Of a stretch of 64,000 nucleotides of DNA, positions 1 through 8,288 are shown one piece after another. The stretch comes from NCEH01 sp043195095. GTDB taxonomy: Bacteria > Pseudomonadota > Alphaproteobacteria > Rhizobiales > Xanthobacteraceae. Location: the NCBI RefSeq assembly GCF_043195095.1, contig NZ_JBAFWN010000002.1; one strand, given 5' to 3'. The position numbers were made by a program, and so were the translations under genes. A model generated the notes under the pieces. The model was not told where the DNA came from. It saw only the letters and a program-made list of their open reading frames with translations, and ran no database searches. Position 1 is the stretch's first letter; every line of letters begins with the position of its first letter.

Positions 1-1105
1 GCTTGCCCAGTTCAACATTGGTGCCTTCCAGGCGCACCACCAGGGGCACTTCCAGGCCGACGGCCTTGACCGCCTCCAGGACGCCGCGCGCGATCACGTC
101 GCACTTCATGATGCCGCCGAAGATGTTCACCAGGATGCCCTTCACATTGGGATCCGCGGTGATGATCTTGAACGCCGCCGTCACCTTCTCCTCGGTGGCG
201 CCGCCGCCCACGTCGAGGAAGTTGGCCGGGCTTTCGCCATACAGCTTGATGATGTCGAGGGTCGCCATGGCAAGGCCCGCGCCGTTCACCATGCAGCCGA
301 TGGTGCCGTCGAGCGTGATATAGGCGAGGTCATACTTGGAGGCCTCGATCTCCTTGGCGTCTTCCTCGGTCAGGTCGCGCAGTTCGACCAGGTCGGGATG
401 ACGGAACAGGGCGTTGCCGTCGAAGCTCACCTTCGCGTCGAGCACCACCAGGCGATTGTCCTTGGTGACGATCAGCGGGTTGATCTCGAGCATTTCCATG
501 TCGGTGGCGACGAACGCCTTGAACAGCACGTCGGTCAGCTTGCCCGCCTGCTTGGCGAGATCGCCGGCAAGGCCGAGCGCGTCGGCGACCTTGCGGCCGT
601 GGAACGGCTGCACACCGGTGGCCGGATCGACCGAGAAGCTGACGATCTTCTCAGGGGTATTGTGGGCCACGTCCTCAATGTCCATGCCGCCTTCGGTGGA
701 CACGACGAACGAGACGCGCGAGGTGGTGCGGTCCACCAGCAGCGAGAGGTAGAATTCCTTCTCGATGTCGGAGCCGTCCTCGATATAGAGGCGGTTCACC
801 TGCTTGCCGGCCGGGCCGGTCTGGATGGTGACCAGGGTGTTGCCCAGCATCTGGGACGCGAAGGCCTTCACCTCCTCCACCGACTTGGCGAGCCGCACGC
901 CGCCCTTTTCGCCCGCGGCGGCTTCCTTGAACTTGCCCTTGCCGCGCCCGCCGGCGTGGATCTGGGACTTCACGACCCAGAGCGGGCCGCCGAGCTCGGT
1001 CGCGGCCTTCTCGGCCTCGTCCGGATTAAACACCGCGATGCCGCGGGAAACCGGCGCGCCGTAGCTCTTCAGCAGCGCCTTCGCCTGGTACTCATGGATG
1101 TTCAT
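1..1105 (-). CDS. sucC: Succinyl-CoA synthetase (ADP-forming) beta subunit, 3' end cut by window
   Basis: Beta subunit of succinyl-CoA synthetase, which interconverts succinyl-CoA and succinate with substrate-level phosphorylation in the TCA cycle (cytoplasm, partner SucD). The N-terminus reads MNIHEYQAK, typical of SucC. An ATP-grasp segment with GGRGKGKF lies near residue 50. The start is the ATG at 1103-1105, preceded by an AGGGA Shine-Dalgarno. About 368 of the roughly 398 residues expected for the family are present. The C-terminal 30 or so lie beyond the left edge, so no stop is seen. It follows mdh on the same strand with a 131-bp gap. sucD is expected to the left, as in the rhizobial mdh-sucCDAB order. 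Confidence 0.97.
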   Translation of the reverse strand, partial: MNIHEYQAKALLKSYGAPVSRGIAVFNPDEAEKAATELGGPLWVVKSQIHAGGRGKGKFKEAAAGEKGGVRLAKSVEEVKAFASQMLGNTLVTIQTGPAGKQVNRLYIEDGSDIEKEFYLSLLVDRTTSRVSFVVSTEGGMDIEDVAHNTPEKIVSFSVDPATGVQPFHGRKVADALGLAGDLAKQAGKLTDVLFKAFVATDMEMLEINPLIVTKDNRLVVLDAKVSFDGNALFRHPDLVELRDLTEEDAKEIEASKYDLAYITLDGTIGCMVNGAGLAMATLDIIKLYGESPANFLDVGGGATEEKVTAAFKIITADPNVKGILVNIFGGIMKCDVIARGVLEAVKAVGLEVPLVVRLEGTNVELGK

Positions 1106-1200
1106 GGGGCTTCGTCCCTAAGGGTTTCGAAGTGACCCACCCCGGATGGGGTGGAACATTTCGGAGTGTCAAAGCCGGCGGTTGAACCCGCCCGACAGGG

Positions 1201-1224
1201 AAACGGCGGCCCGAGGACCGCCGT
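1201..1224 (-). terminator. Hairpin terminator after mdh
   Basis: Inverted repeat with arms 1203-1211 and 1216-1224, one G-U pair in the minus transcript, a four-base loop, then TTTCCC. It begins 13 bases past the mdh stop. It could end transcription or protect the mdh 3' end before sucC. Confidence 0.5.
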
Positions 1225-1236
1225 CGCGCACTTCAT

Positions 1237-2202
1237 TCACTTGCTCAGATCGGGCGCGATCTTGAGGCAAGCATCCACAAGGCCTTGAACGGCCGATACC
1301 GACTTGTCGAAATTCGCCCGCTCCGTGCGGTCCAGCTCGACCTCGACGATGCGCTCGACGCCGCCGGCGCCGATCACCACCGGGACACCCACATAGAGGT
1401 CCTTGAGGCCGTATTCGCCCGAGAGATAGGCGGCGGCCGGCAGCACGCGCTTCTTGTCCTTCAGATAGCTCTCGGCCATGGCGATGGCGGAGGCGGCCGG
1501 AGCATAGAAGGCGGAGCCGGTCTTCAGCAGGTTCACGATCTCCGCGCCGCCGTCGCGGGTGCGCTGGATGATGGCGTCGATGCGCTCCTGGGTGGTCCAG
1601 CCCATCTTGATCAGGTCGGGAACCGAGATGCCGGCCACCGTGGAATAGCGGATCAGCGGCACCATGGTGTCGCCGTGGCCGCCCATCACGAAGGCGGTCA
1701 CGTCCTTCACCGAGACCTTGAACTCGTCGGCCAGGAAATAGCGGAAGCGCGCGCTGTCCAGCACGCCGGCCATGCCGACCACCTTCTCCTTAGGCAGGCC
1801 GCAGGATTTCTGCAGCGCCCACACCATGGCGTCGAGCGGGTTGGTGATGCAGATCACGAAGGCATTCGGCGCATATTTCGCGATGCCGGCGCCCACCTGC
1901 TCCATCACCTTCAGATTGATGGAGAGCAAATCGTCGCGGCTCATGCCGGGCTTGCGGGGGACGCCGGCGGTGACGATCACCACGTCCGCGCCCGCGATGT
2001 CCTCGTACGAATTGGCGCCCGAAAGCTTGGCGTCGAAACCTTCCACCGGGGAGAGTTCCGCGAGATCCAGCGCCTTGCCCTGCGGCGTGCCTTCGGCCAC
2101 GTCGAACAGGACCACGTCGCCCAGTTCCTTCAGCCCCGAGAGAAGGGCGAGCGTGCCGCCGATCTGGCCGGCTCCGATCAAAGCAATCTTGTTGCGCGCC
2201 AT
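1237..2202 (-). CDS. mdh: Malate dehydrogenase (NAD+)
   Basis: Oxidises malate to oxaloacetate with NAD+ in the TCA cycle. The 321 residues match the lactate-dehydrogenase-like MDH of alphaproteobacteria (about 320). The N-terminus MARNKIALIG leads into the NAD-binding glycine motif GAGQIGG at residues 10-16, and the active-site histidine is in GGHGDTMVPL near residue 176. The reading frame stays open 33 codons upstream, but MARNKIAL is the conserved family start and follows GGATCCTCTCC, so the ATG at 2200-2202 was chosen. It lies between zapE and sucC, all leftward, which is the usual rhizobial order. Confidence 0.97.
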   Translation of the reverse strand: MARNKIALIGAGQIGGTLALLSGLKELGDVVLFDVAEGTPQGKALDLAELSPVEGFDAKLSGANSYEDIAGADVVIVTAGVPRKPGMSRDDLLSINLKVMEQVGAGIAKYAPNAFVICITNPLDAMVWALQKSCGLPKEKVVGMAGVLDSARFRYFLADEFKVSVKDVTAFVMGGHGDTMVPLIRYSTVAGISVPDLIKMGWTTQERIDAIIQRTRDGGAEIVNLLKTGSAFYAPAASAIAMAESYLKDKKRVLPAAAYLSGEYGLKDLYVGVPVVIGAGGVERIVEVELDRTERANFDKSVSAVQGLVDACLKIAPDLSK

Positions 2203-2420
2203 GGAGAGGATCCTCGGATACGGGCGAAGCGAGCGGCCAAGGCCGAGCGGGGCTTGACTACTCCCATCCGGCAGGGGGTTCAAGACGCGCGCACTGCACA
2301 ATCGCGGCCCGAGCCCCGGCTCTGCTTATAGACATCGCGCGGAAACTGCCAATTGGTCCAAGGGCGAACAAGCAGCCGGCAGTGTTCGCCGATGCGCGCG
2401 ACACGATGATGACGCCGCCC

Positions 2421-3602
2421 TCAGGTCTCCACCAGTCCGGTGGTATTGCCGGACGCCGCCGAATCTCCCCGGCCGTGGGTGCGCCCGAGATATTCGGTGG
2501 AGCGCATCTCATGCAGCCGCGAGACCGTGCGGGCGAATTCGAACGCTTCCGCGCCCTCCGTGCCCACATAGAGCTGTTCCGGCTCCGCCGCCGCCGAGGC
2601 GATCAGCTTCACGCCGCCGTCGTAGAAGGTGTCGATCAACGAGATGAAGCGCTTGGCCTCGTTGCGATGGTCGCCATCCATCACCGGAATACCCTCGATG
2701 ACGACGGTATGAAAGGCACGGGAAATACGCAGATAGTCCCCTGCCCCCAGCGGCTGCGCGCACAGGTCCGCGAACGAGAAGCGCGCCGCGCCGTTGCCGG
2801 CGCGCGGCACCGCAATCTGCCGGCTGTGATTGGCAATGCTGGTCGGGCGCCCGCCCTCGGGCCCGGCGATCTTCGCCCAGGCGCGATCCAGCGCCTCGTG
2901 CGCGGCCGGGCCGAGCGGCTCGTACCACACCGGCAGGCCCTCCAGCTTCTCCATGCGATAATCGGTGCGCGCGTCGAGGTTCAGCACCTCCATCTTTTCG
3001 TCGATCATGGCGATGAAGGGCAGGAACAGCGCGCGGTTGAGGCCGCCGGCATAAAGATCGTCCGGCTTCACGTTGGAGGTCGCCACCACCACCACGCCGT
3101 CGGCGAACAGCTTCTGGAACAGCCGGCCGAGGATCATGGCGTCGGCGATGTCGGTCACGTGGAATTCGTCGAAGCACAAGAGCTGCACGTTGCGGGCAAG
3201 ATCGTCGGCGACCGGCTGGAGCGGGTCGGAGGTCTTGCGCTCGCCGCGCTTCTGCGCCTGCCGCTCGGCGAAGATGCGATCGTGCACGTCCGCCATGAAT
3301 TCGTGGAAATGTGCGCGCCGCTTGGCGCGCACCTCCACGCTCTCGAAGAACAGGTCCATGAGCATGGTTTTGCCGCGCCCGACCTCGCCATAAACATAGA
3401 GGCCGCGCGGGGCGGTGGGGGTGCGGCGGTGAAACAGCCAGCCCAGCGCCGAGGATTTGCGGGCCAGCAGGCGATCGCGCAGTTCCAGTTCCAAACGGGC
3501 GAACGCCTGGACCACGGCGGCCTGCGCGGGATCGGGCGTGATCTCCCCCGCGCGCACCATGGCTTCATAGCGGGAAAGAACGCGCGCGCCAGCCGCCATC
3601 AT
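2421..3602 (-). CDS. zapE: Cell division protein ZapE (AFG1-like P-loop ATPase)
   Basis: AFG1/ZapE family ATPase of 393 residues. In E. coli ZapE associates with the Z-ring under low oxygen; AFG1 homologues act in membrane-protein quality control. Walker A GEVGRGKT is at residues 72-79 and Walker B LLCFDEFH at about 141-148. The frame is open far upstream, but the ATG at 3600-3602 has a strong GGAGGAG five bases before it, and the protein length then fits the family. It is directly upstream of mdh on the same strand with a 218-bp gap, a linkage common in Rhizobiales. Confidence 0.93.
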   Translation of the reverse strand: MMAAGARVLSRYEAMVRAGEITPDPAQAAVVQAFARLELELRDRLLARKSSALGWLFHRRTPTAPRGLYVYGEVGRGKTMLMDLFFESVEVRAKRRAHFHEFMADVHDRIFAERQAQKRGERKTSDPLQPVADDLARNVQLLCFDEFHVTDIADAMILGRLFQKLFADGVVVVATSNVKPDDLYAGGLNRALFLPFIAMIDEKMEVLNLDARTDYRMEKLEGLPVWYEPLGPAAHEALDRAWAKIAGPEGGRPTSIANHSRQIAVPRAGNGAARFSFADLCAQPLGAGDYLRISRAFHTVVIEGIPVMDGDHRNEAKRFISLIDTFYDGGVKLIASAAAEPEQLYVGTEGAEAFEFARTVSRLHEMRSTEYLGRTHGRGDSAASGNTTGLVET

Positions 3603-3917
3603 GTCTCCTCCAGGGCCGGGCGTGACGCGCGGCACCGTGCGCCGCTTTAGAGCATGCGCGGGGAAATTTGAACGATTTTCGCACGCCCTTTTGCATCGCG
3701 GAAGACCGGCAGGGTGCGCCGCGCCGCGGGGAAACGGCGAAATGCACAGCGGCGAGGAAACCAAGCGCGTGCTCGTGCGTTTCCTTGACAGACCGGCCCG
3801 AGGCTGAGCGCACCGCGCGTCCTCCCGGGCCACATCACATCGCAATCTGCGGGCCACGCCCCGCAACGGCGCGATCCCTCGCGAACGAGGGGGTGCGCCC
3901 GTTTGAAGGAGTTCGTC
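3603..3917. promoter_or_regulatory. Divergent intergenic region, zapE / secreted protein
   Basis: This 315-bp gap separates zapE (leftward) from the gene at 3918 (rightward), so it should hold both promoters. A small perfect hairpin (arms 3876-3881 and 3886-3891, loop CGAA) sits just before the Shine-Dalgarno of the rightward gene and may affect its translation. I could not identify convincing -35/-10 pairs and see no further coding sequence. Confidence 0.4.
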
Positions 3918-4232
3918 ATGAACAAGTTCATCACCACCGGCACCGCCCTCGTCGCGCTGACCCTTGCGGCGGCCTCCGGCATGTCCGCAGCCGCGCGTGC
4001 CGACGATTCCATCAATCAGGTCAATGACAGCCAGGTGCAGCTGCGCCAGATGGATTATCTGCGTGCCCACGGTGGCTACATGCTGATCCAGGACCAGCAG
4101 TCCCAGGCGGTCGGCGGGCGCAACTCCACCATGATCATGCCGGCCCCGCGCGTCTATGTGCCGGCCTATCAGTACCAGATCGAAAGCGCCCCCGTGATGG
4201 TGGCCCCGCAGGGCGGCTACATGGTCCAATAA
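3918..4232 (+). CDS. Small secreted hypothetical protein
   Basis: Unrecognised protein of 104 residues. Residues 1-28 form a clear Sec signal peptide: MNKF, then a hydrophobic ALVALTLAAASG stretch, then a cleavage site near AAARAD. The mature part is about 76 residues, without cysteines, rich in Gln, Tyr, Met and Pro, with a tail of repeated aromatic and proline pairs (APRVYVPAYQYQ). It is likely periplasmic or secreted. The ATG at 3918 has GAAGGAG upstream; a TTG 15 bases earlier is less likely. It stands alone between zapE and the FUSC gene, followed by a long hairpin. Confidence 0.75.
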   Translation: MNKFITTGTALVALTLAAASGMSAAARADDSINQVNDSQVQLRQMDYLRAHGGYMLIQDQQSQAVGGRNSTMIMPAPRVYVPAYQYQIESAPVMVAPQGGYMVQ

Positions 4233-4268
4233 TTCGCGCCACAGCCATAATGGGCGCCCCCGCCGGCA

Positions 4269-4328
4269 CCGTCTCCCCCGCAGGGTCCCGCGCCGGCACG
4301 CCACGCGGGACCCATGCACGGGAGACGG
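4269..4328. repeat. Two-tier inverted repeat (long hairpin)
   Basis: Outer arms of 9 bp (4269-4277 and 4320-4328) enclose inner arms of 10 bp (4283-4292 and 4304-4313), all perfectly complementary, with a short internal loop and an 11-base apical loop. It lies 37 bp after the small secreted-protein gene. There is no T-run on either side, so it is not a standard intrinsic terminator. It could be a 3' stabiliser, a structured RNA or a remnant repeat. Confidence 0.6.
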
Positions 4329-4438
4329 CATATCGCGAGGCGGCGCCATGCGGGGACACCGGCGCCTGGTCTCTGGACATTTGCCGCGTGCCATGAACCT
4401 TTGCGATCCGACGGTTTGAATCGCGAAGGGGTAAAGCG

Positions 4439-6700
4439 ATGCAGGATCCGCCAGTCGGCGCGTTCGACGATTCCGGCCGCGCTGCGGAACCGACGCTGGT
4501 CGGGCGGCTCGCGCGCTGGCTGTCGGACCACGACCCCGGCGGCATCGACAGCACGCGCGCGCTGCACCTCGCGATCTCCTTCATTCTCGTCATCTGCCTC
4601 GGCTACGCGACCTCGCGCACGTTCGATCTGAACCTCGACGTCACATTCCCCATGGCGGGCGCGATGACGGCGCTGGTTCTGATCAATTTCACGCCCTCCG
4701 CCAGCCGCAGGGCGGAGGCCATCAGCTTCGGAAGACTGTTCGCGCTCACGATCGTCCTGCTGATCGCCGTGGTGATCGTGGCGCCCGGTAACGCGCCGGC
4801 CAATGAACTCGGCATGAAGCTGATGCTGGTGCCGCTCACCTGCATCGCGCTGTATCTGCGGCGTTTCGGCATGGAAGGCCAGCGGATGGGCATCGCGCTC
4901 ATCATCATCGCCACCGTCGCCGCCGTGCTGCACCCCACCCGCATTCAAGCCGCCTGGCTGCTGCTCGCGGCGGTGCAGGGCGGGATCGTGGCCTTCCTCG
5001 TCCGCTTCACCCTGGCGCGGCCCTCGGCGCTGAAGGTCTATTCCACCTGCGTGATCGAAGCCGGTGAAACGGTGGGTGAATACCTTCGCCTGTTGGGCGC
5101 CAGCGTGCGCGCGGGCGTCCGCGTTCCCCCGCCCCCGGCGGACATGCTGGAGCGGATCAAGATCCGCGTGCGCGCGGCGCTGGTGAATGCCGCCGCCGAG
5201 GACCCGCAGGCCCGTGAATATATCGAGGCGGTGCGTTCGCTGGTGTATCGGCTGCGGGTGGCGACCCAATTGCTGGGCGATTGCATTCCCGATCCGCAGG
5301 CCTCGGACGGCGCCTGGCGCGCGCCGCTCGCCGCCTGTGCCGATCAGCTCGCCCGTCACCTGGAGCGCGGGCTCGGCCAGCCGTTCGAGCAATCCGAACG
5401 CATGCGCAAGGCCATCAGCCGGCTGCGCGAGGCGGCGATGGAACCCGATATCGCCGCCCAGGAGCAATTGGCGCTGCTGCGCGCCGTAACCGCCTTCGAC
5501 CGGCTGTTCCTGGTGGTCACCGATCTCTCGCGCCTGGAAAGCGTCGATACCGCTTGCTGGCACGTGGCGCCCGGATCCGCCGCCGGCCTGATCACGCCCG
5601 GGCCGCCGCCCCCCGGCGGACCCACCGCCCCGGCCGCGCCGAAGGGCATGCCGTTTTATGTCAAGGTCGCCATCCAGGGCCTGGTCGCCACCGCCATCAC
5701 CACCACGCTCGACCTGGTGGTGGGGCTGGACCATGCCTATTGGGCGACCATGACGGTGATGTTCGTGCTCGGCAACAGCCTGGGCGAAACCTATGTGCGG
5801 GTGCGCTATCGCACGGTGGGAACCCTGGCCGGCGCGATCATCGGCATCGCCCTTGTGGTGGGGCTGGACCGCAACATCTGGCTGCTCGCCGCCGCCTGCC
5901 TGATCGCGCAGATGATCGGCCTCGTCACCCAGCGCGACCGCTATGACGTCGCCTCCGCCGCCACCGGCCTGTCCGTGATCGTGGGGCTGCACCTCGTTAC
6001 CGGGCTCGGCGCCGACGGCATGATCGCGCGCATCTACGAGACCGCCATCGGCGCCATCATCGCGCTGGTGGTCTCGTTCGTGGTGTTTCCGGTCTATGTG
6101 GCCGATCAGATCCGCAATCAGGTGGTGGGCATGGTCAGCCAGTGCCGCGCCGCCTTCGCCAATTGCTGGCCCCGCAAGGGCAGCGTTCCCGGCGAGATCG
6201 GCAATGTGACGGCCGCGCTGTCCGCCGACCTGCGGCAATTGTCGGAACGCCTGCCGCATATCGGGGCGGAAACCTCGCTCGGCCATCGCTCGGCGGGCGA
6301 TGTGGTGACGCTGGTGTCCACCCTGGAAATCCTCATCACCTATCTGGCGCTGCTGGAGGATGTGGCGCACCGGCTCGACACGCTCTCGCCCCCGCCGGAG
6401 ACCGTGACCATATTAGAGGCCGCGCGCGCCCGCACGCTCGCCGCCTTCGACCAGGCCCTCGGGCTGGCGACCCCGGCGGCCAATCCCGGCGCGGCGCCGG
6501 AACTCGACGCGGCGGTATCGGTGGCTTTGGAAATGGCCACCAACCAAGGCACCCGCCGCCTGCTGCCGTTCGTGGCGGATTATCTCAGCTTCTCCGAAGC
6601 GGTGCTGCGCCCGCTCGCTGACCTCAGCGCCCTGCTCAATCCCGCCGCCCAGGCCCATGCCCCAAAGCCCGCCGCCCATAAGGAGCTGGAGGCGGCATAG
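4439..6700 (+). CDS. FUSC-family inner-membrane protein (aromatic acid exporter-like)
   Basis: Membrane protein of 753 residues with the two-half plan of the FUSC / YccS / AaeB group. One block of about six hydrophobic segments spans residues 35-185, a soluble helical middle part spans about 190-400, and a second membrane block spans about 404-560 (with VATAITTTLDLVVGLDHAYW and WATMTVMFVLGNSLGE). A cytoplasmic C-terminal part follows. AaeB relatives export aromatic carboxylic acids, but the substrate here is unknown. The start is the ATG at 4439, with GGGG weakly placed upstream. No membrane-fusion partner (AaeA-like) is adjacent, which argues against a simple AaeAB efflux pair. Confidence 0.85.
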   Translation: MQDPPVGAFDDSGRAAEPTLVGRLARWLSDHDPGGIDSTRALHLAISFILVICLGYATSRTFDLNLDVTFPMAGAMTALVLINFTPSASRRAEAISFGRLFALTIVLLIAVVIVAPGNAPANELGMKLMLVPLTCIALYLRRFGMEGQRMGIALIIIATVAAVLHPTRIQAAWLLLAAVQGGIVAFLVRFTLARPSALKVYSTCVIEAGETVGEYLRLLGASVRAGVRVPPPPADMLERIKIRVRAALVNAAAEDPQAREYIEAVRSLVYRLRVATQLLGDCIPDPQASDGAWRAPLAACADQLARHLERGLGQPFEQSERMRKAISRLREAAMEPDIAAQEQLALLRAVTAFDRLFLVVTDLSRLESVDTACWHVAPGSAAGLITPGPPPPGGPTAPAAPKGMPFYVKVAIQGLVATAITTTLDLVVGLDHAYWATMTVMFVLGNSLGETYVRVRYRTVGTLAGAIIGIALVVGLDRNIWLLAAACLIAQMIGLVTQRDRYDVASAATGLSVIVGLHLVTGLGADGMIARIYETAIGAIIALVVSFVVFPVYVADQIRNQVVGMVSQCRAAFANCWPRKGSVPGEIGNVTAALSADLRQLSERLPHIGAETSLGHRSAGDVVTLVSTLEILITYLALLEDVAHRLDTLSPPPETVTILEAARARTLAAFDQALGLATPAANPGAAPELDAAVSVALEMATNQGTRRLLPFVADYLSFSEAVLRPLADLSALLNPAAQAHAPKPAAHKELEAA

Positions 6701-6741
6701 GGCCGATCGACAGTCATGGCCTGATGCCGTTGCGAAAGACA

Positions 6742-6855
6742 ATCGTCATGCACGGGCTTGTCCCGTGCATCCACGCGGCACCGCCGGTGCCGGCTTTTCA
6801 AGGTGCGTGCCAGCGGCCCCGCGTAGATGGCCGGGACGAGCCCGGCCATGACGAA
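6742..6855 (+). repeat. Rhizobial intergenic palindromic repeat, copy 1
   Basis: About 114 bp containing nested inverted repeats (TGCACGGG...CCCGTGCA at one end, GGCCGGG...CCCGGCC at the other). Nearly the same sequence occurs in reverse orientation at 35557-35670. Translated fragments read HGLVPCIHA and GRDEPGHD, the hallmark of short palindromic repeats scattered between genes in Rhizobiales. Here it fills the gap between the FUSC gene and dcd, which end convergently. Confidence 0.85.
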
Positions 6856-6964
6856 CGGTCGAAAAAGGCAATGGCACGCACCTGCCGTCAGGCACCTCAA
6901 GGATGCACCCCGCCGTTGAATATGGATCGACCCTTAGGATCCCGCCCGCCGGAGGCCCGTCCTC

Positions 6965-8083
6965 TCAGCCCTCCGGTACGAAGGCGCGGAAATGCTTGGA
7001 GAGCTTCAGCCCCTGCCCCTGGTAGTTTGAGCCAAGCCCCTCCCCATACAGCGCCGTCGGCCGCGCGGCCATGCGCTCATAGACGAGGCGCCCCACGGTC
7101 TGGCCGTGTTCGAGGATGAACGGCACCTCGCGCGAGCGCACCTCCAGCACCGCGCGCGCGCCGCTGCCGCCGGCCGCCGCATGGCCGAAGCCGGGATCGA
7201 AGAAGCCCGCGTAATGCACGCGGAATTCGCCCACCAGCGGATCGAACGGCACCATCTCGGCGGCGAACGCGGGCGGCACCTGCACCGCCTCGCGGGAGGC
7301 CAGGATGTAGAACGCGTCGGGATCGAGCACCAGGCTGGTGCGCCCGCGCGCCCGGATCGGCTCCCAGAAATCCTCCACATCGAGCGCGTTGCGGCGATCC
7401 ACGTCGACGACGCCGGTATGCCGCTTGGCGCGGAAGCCCAGAAGCCCGCCCCAGGCCTCGCCCGCCAGATCGACGCCGACCGCGATGCCGCCGCCCACCA
7501 CGTCGGGCTTTTCCGCATTCACCAGTTGCTCGGCGGTCTGGAGGGTCAGTAGTTCGAGATCGGAGAGGCGTGAGACGCCGCGCCGGAACCGCACCTGCGA
7601 CAGGCGCGAGCCGGTGCGCGCCAGGATCGGGAAGGTGCGCGGCGAGATTTCCAGGAACAGCGGGCCCTCGTAGCCGGCGGGGATGGCATCGAAGGCGCGG
7701 GCGCCGTCGGTGATCACGCGGGTGAACACATCGAGCCGGCCGGTGGAGCTTTTGGGATTGGTTGCGGCCGAGACATCGGCCGGCAGGCGCAGCTTCTCGA
7801 ACAATTGCACCAGATAGACGCAGCCGGTTTCCAGCACCGCACCATCGGCGAGGTCGAGCTTGTGGAGCGCGAGATCCTCCAGCCGCTGCTTCACGCTGGT
7901 CCCGGCGCCCGGCAGGAAACTGGCGCGGATGCGCCATGCGGTGCGTCCGAGCCGCAGATCGAGGCTGGCCGGCTGGATCTGATCGTCGTCGAATGCGCGC
8001 TTCGTGACGATGCCGCCGGCCTCGTGCAACGCGGCAATGGCCTGTGACGGCAAGATGCCCGGTTTGAGCTGGTCCACCTGCAC
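6965..8083 (-). CDS. dcd: 2'-deoxycytidine 5'-triphosphate deaminase, long alphaproteobacterial form
   Basis: Predicted dCTP deaminase of the long (about 370 residue) type, making dUTP for thymidylate synthesis; this copy has 372 residues. The protein holds two dUTPase-like halves: an N-terminal part with PASLDLRLGRTAWRIR and SSTGRLDVFTRVI, and a C-terminal part with HYAGFFDPGFGHAA and GQTVGRLVYERM, resembling the closing motifs of classic Dcd. Classic Dcd is about 190 residues, so this looks like an internal duplication or fusion. The start is GTG at 8081-8083 with GGGAGG five bases upstream. It diverges from the metZ riboswitch leader. Family assignment is fairly sure; the exact activity is inferred. 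Confidence 0.8.
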   Translation of the reverse strand: MQVDQLKPGILPSQAIAALHEAGGIVTKRAFDDDQIQPASLDLRLGRTAWRIRASFLPGAGTSVKQRLEDLALHKLDLADGAVLETGCVYLVQLFEKLRLPADVSAATNPKSSTGRLDVFTRVITDGARAFDAIPAGYEGPLFLEISPRTFPILARTGSRLSQVRFRRGVSRLSDLELLTLQTAEQLVNAEKPDVVGGGIAVGVDLAGEAWGGLLGFRAKRHTGVVDVDRRNALDVEDFWEPIRARGRTSLVLDPDAFYILASREAVQVPPAFAAEMVPFDPLVGEFRVHYAGFFDPGFGHAAAGGSGARAVLEVRSREVPFILEHGQTVGRLVYERMAARPTALYGEGLGSNYQGQGLKLSKHFRAFVPEG

Positions 8084-8125
8084 TCCGCCTCCCTGTCCCG
8101 GCGTTCGGTTTAACGGACGCGTCCC

Positions 8126-8154
8126 TTGACGCCAAGGGTGCGACGCGCTTTAAC
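8126..8154 (+). promoter_or_regulatory. Candidate sigma-70 promoter for metZ
   Basis: TTGACG at 8126-8131, 17 bases, then TTTAAC at 8149-8154. A transcript from here would begin about 8161, immediately before the first stem of the SAM-II riboswitch, which supports the assignment. Confidence 0.6.
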
Positions 8155-8163
8155 TCTTATCGT

Positions 8164-8232
8164 TCCGTGGTGAATTTGAGCCGGCCGGCTTGCTGCCACG
8201 CTAAACAAATCGCTAAAAGGCCGGGGATCGTA
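8164..8232 (+). promoter_or_regulatory. SAM-II riboswitch (metZ leader)
   Basis: S-adenosylmethionine-sensing H-type pseudoknot of the SAM-II class. Visible parts: P1 arms CCGTGG (8165-8170) and CCACG (8206-8210); the pseudoknot helix CCGGCC (8181-8186) with GGCCGG (8219-8224); and the conserved single-stranded segments TGAATTTGAG, TAAACAAATCGCTAAAA between them. In alphaproteobacteria this class sits before metA, metX and metZ and represses when SAM is abundant. The metZ start lies 65 nt further on, so its Shine-Dalgarno is not inside the pseudoknot. A small GGGCG/CGCCC hairpin at 8234-8247 intervenes. Confidence 0.93.
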
Positions 8233-8288
8233 AAGGGCGTCTTCGCCCATTCCTACGCGTCCTCGGCCTCACTTGAGGCTCGAAGACC

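Noticed and set aside
4217..6370. 717-codon open frame antisense to the FUSC gene
   Set aside because: Its product is His/Arg/Asp/Gly-rich low-complexity sequence without motifs, typical of antisense frames in GC-rich genes; the FUSC protein on the other strand has clear membrane architecture.
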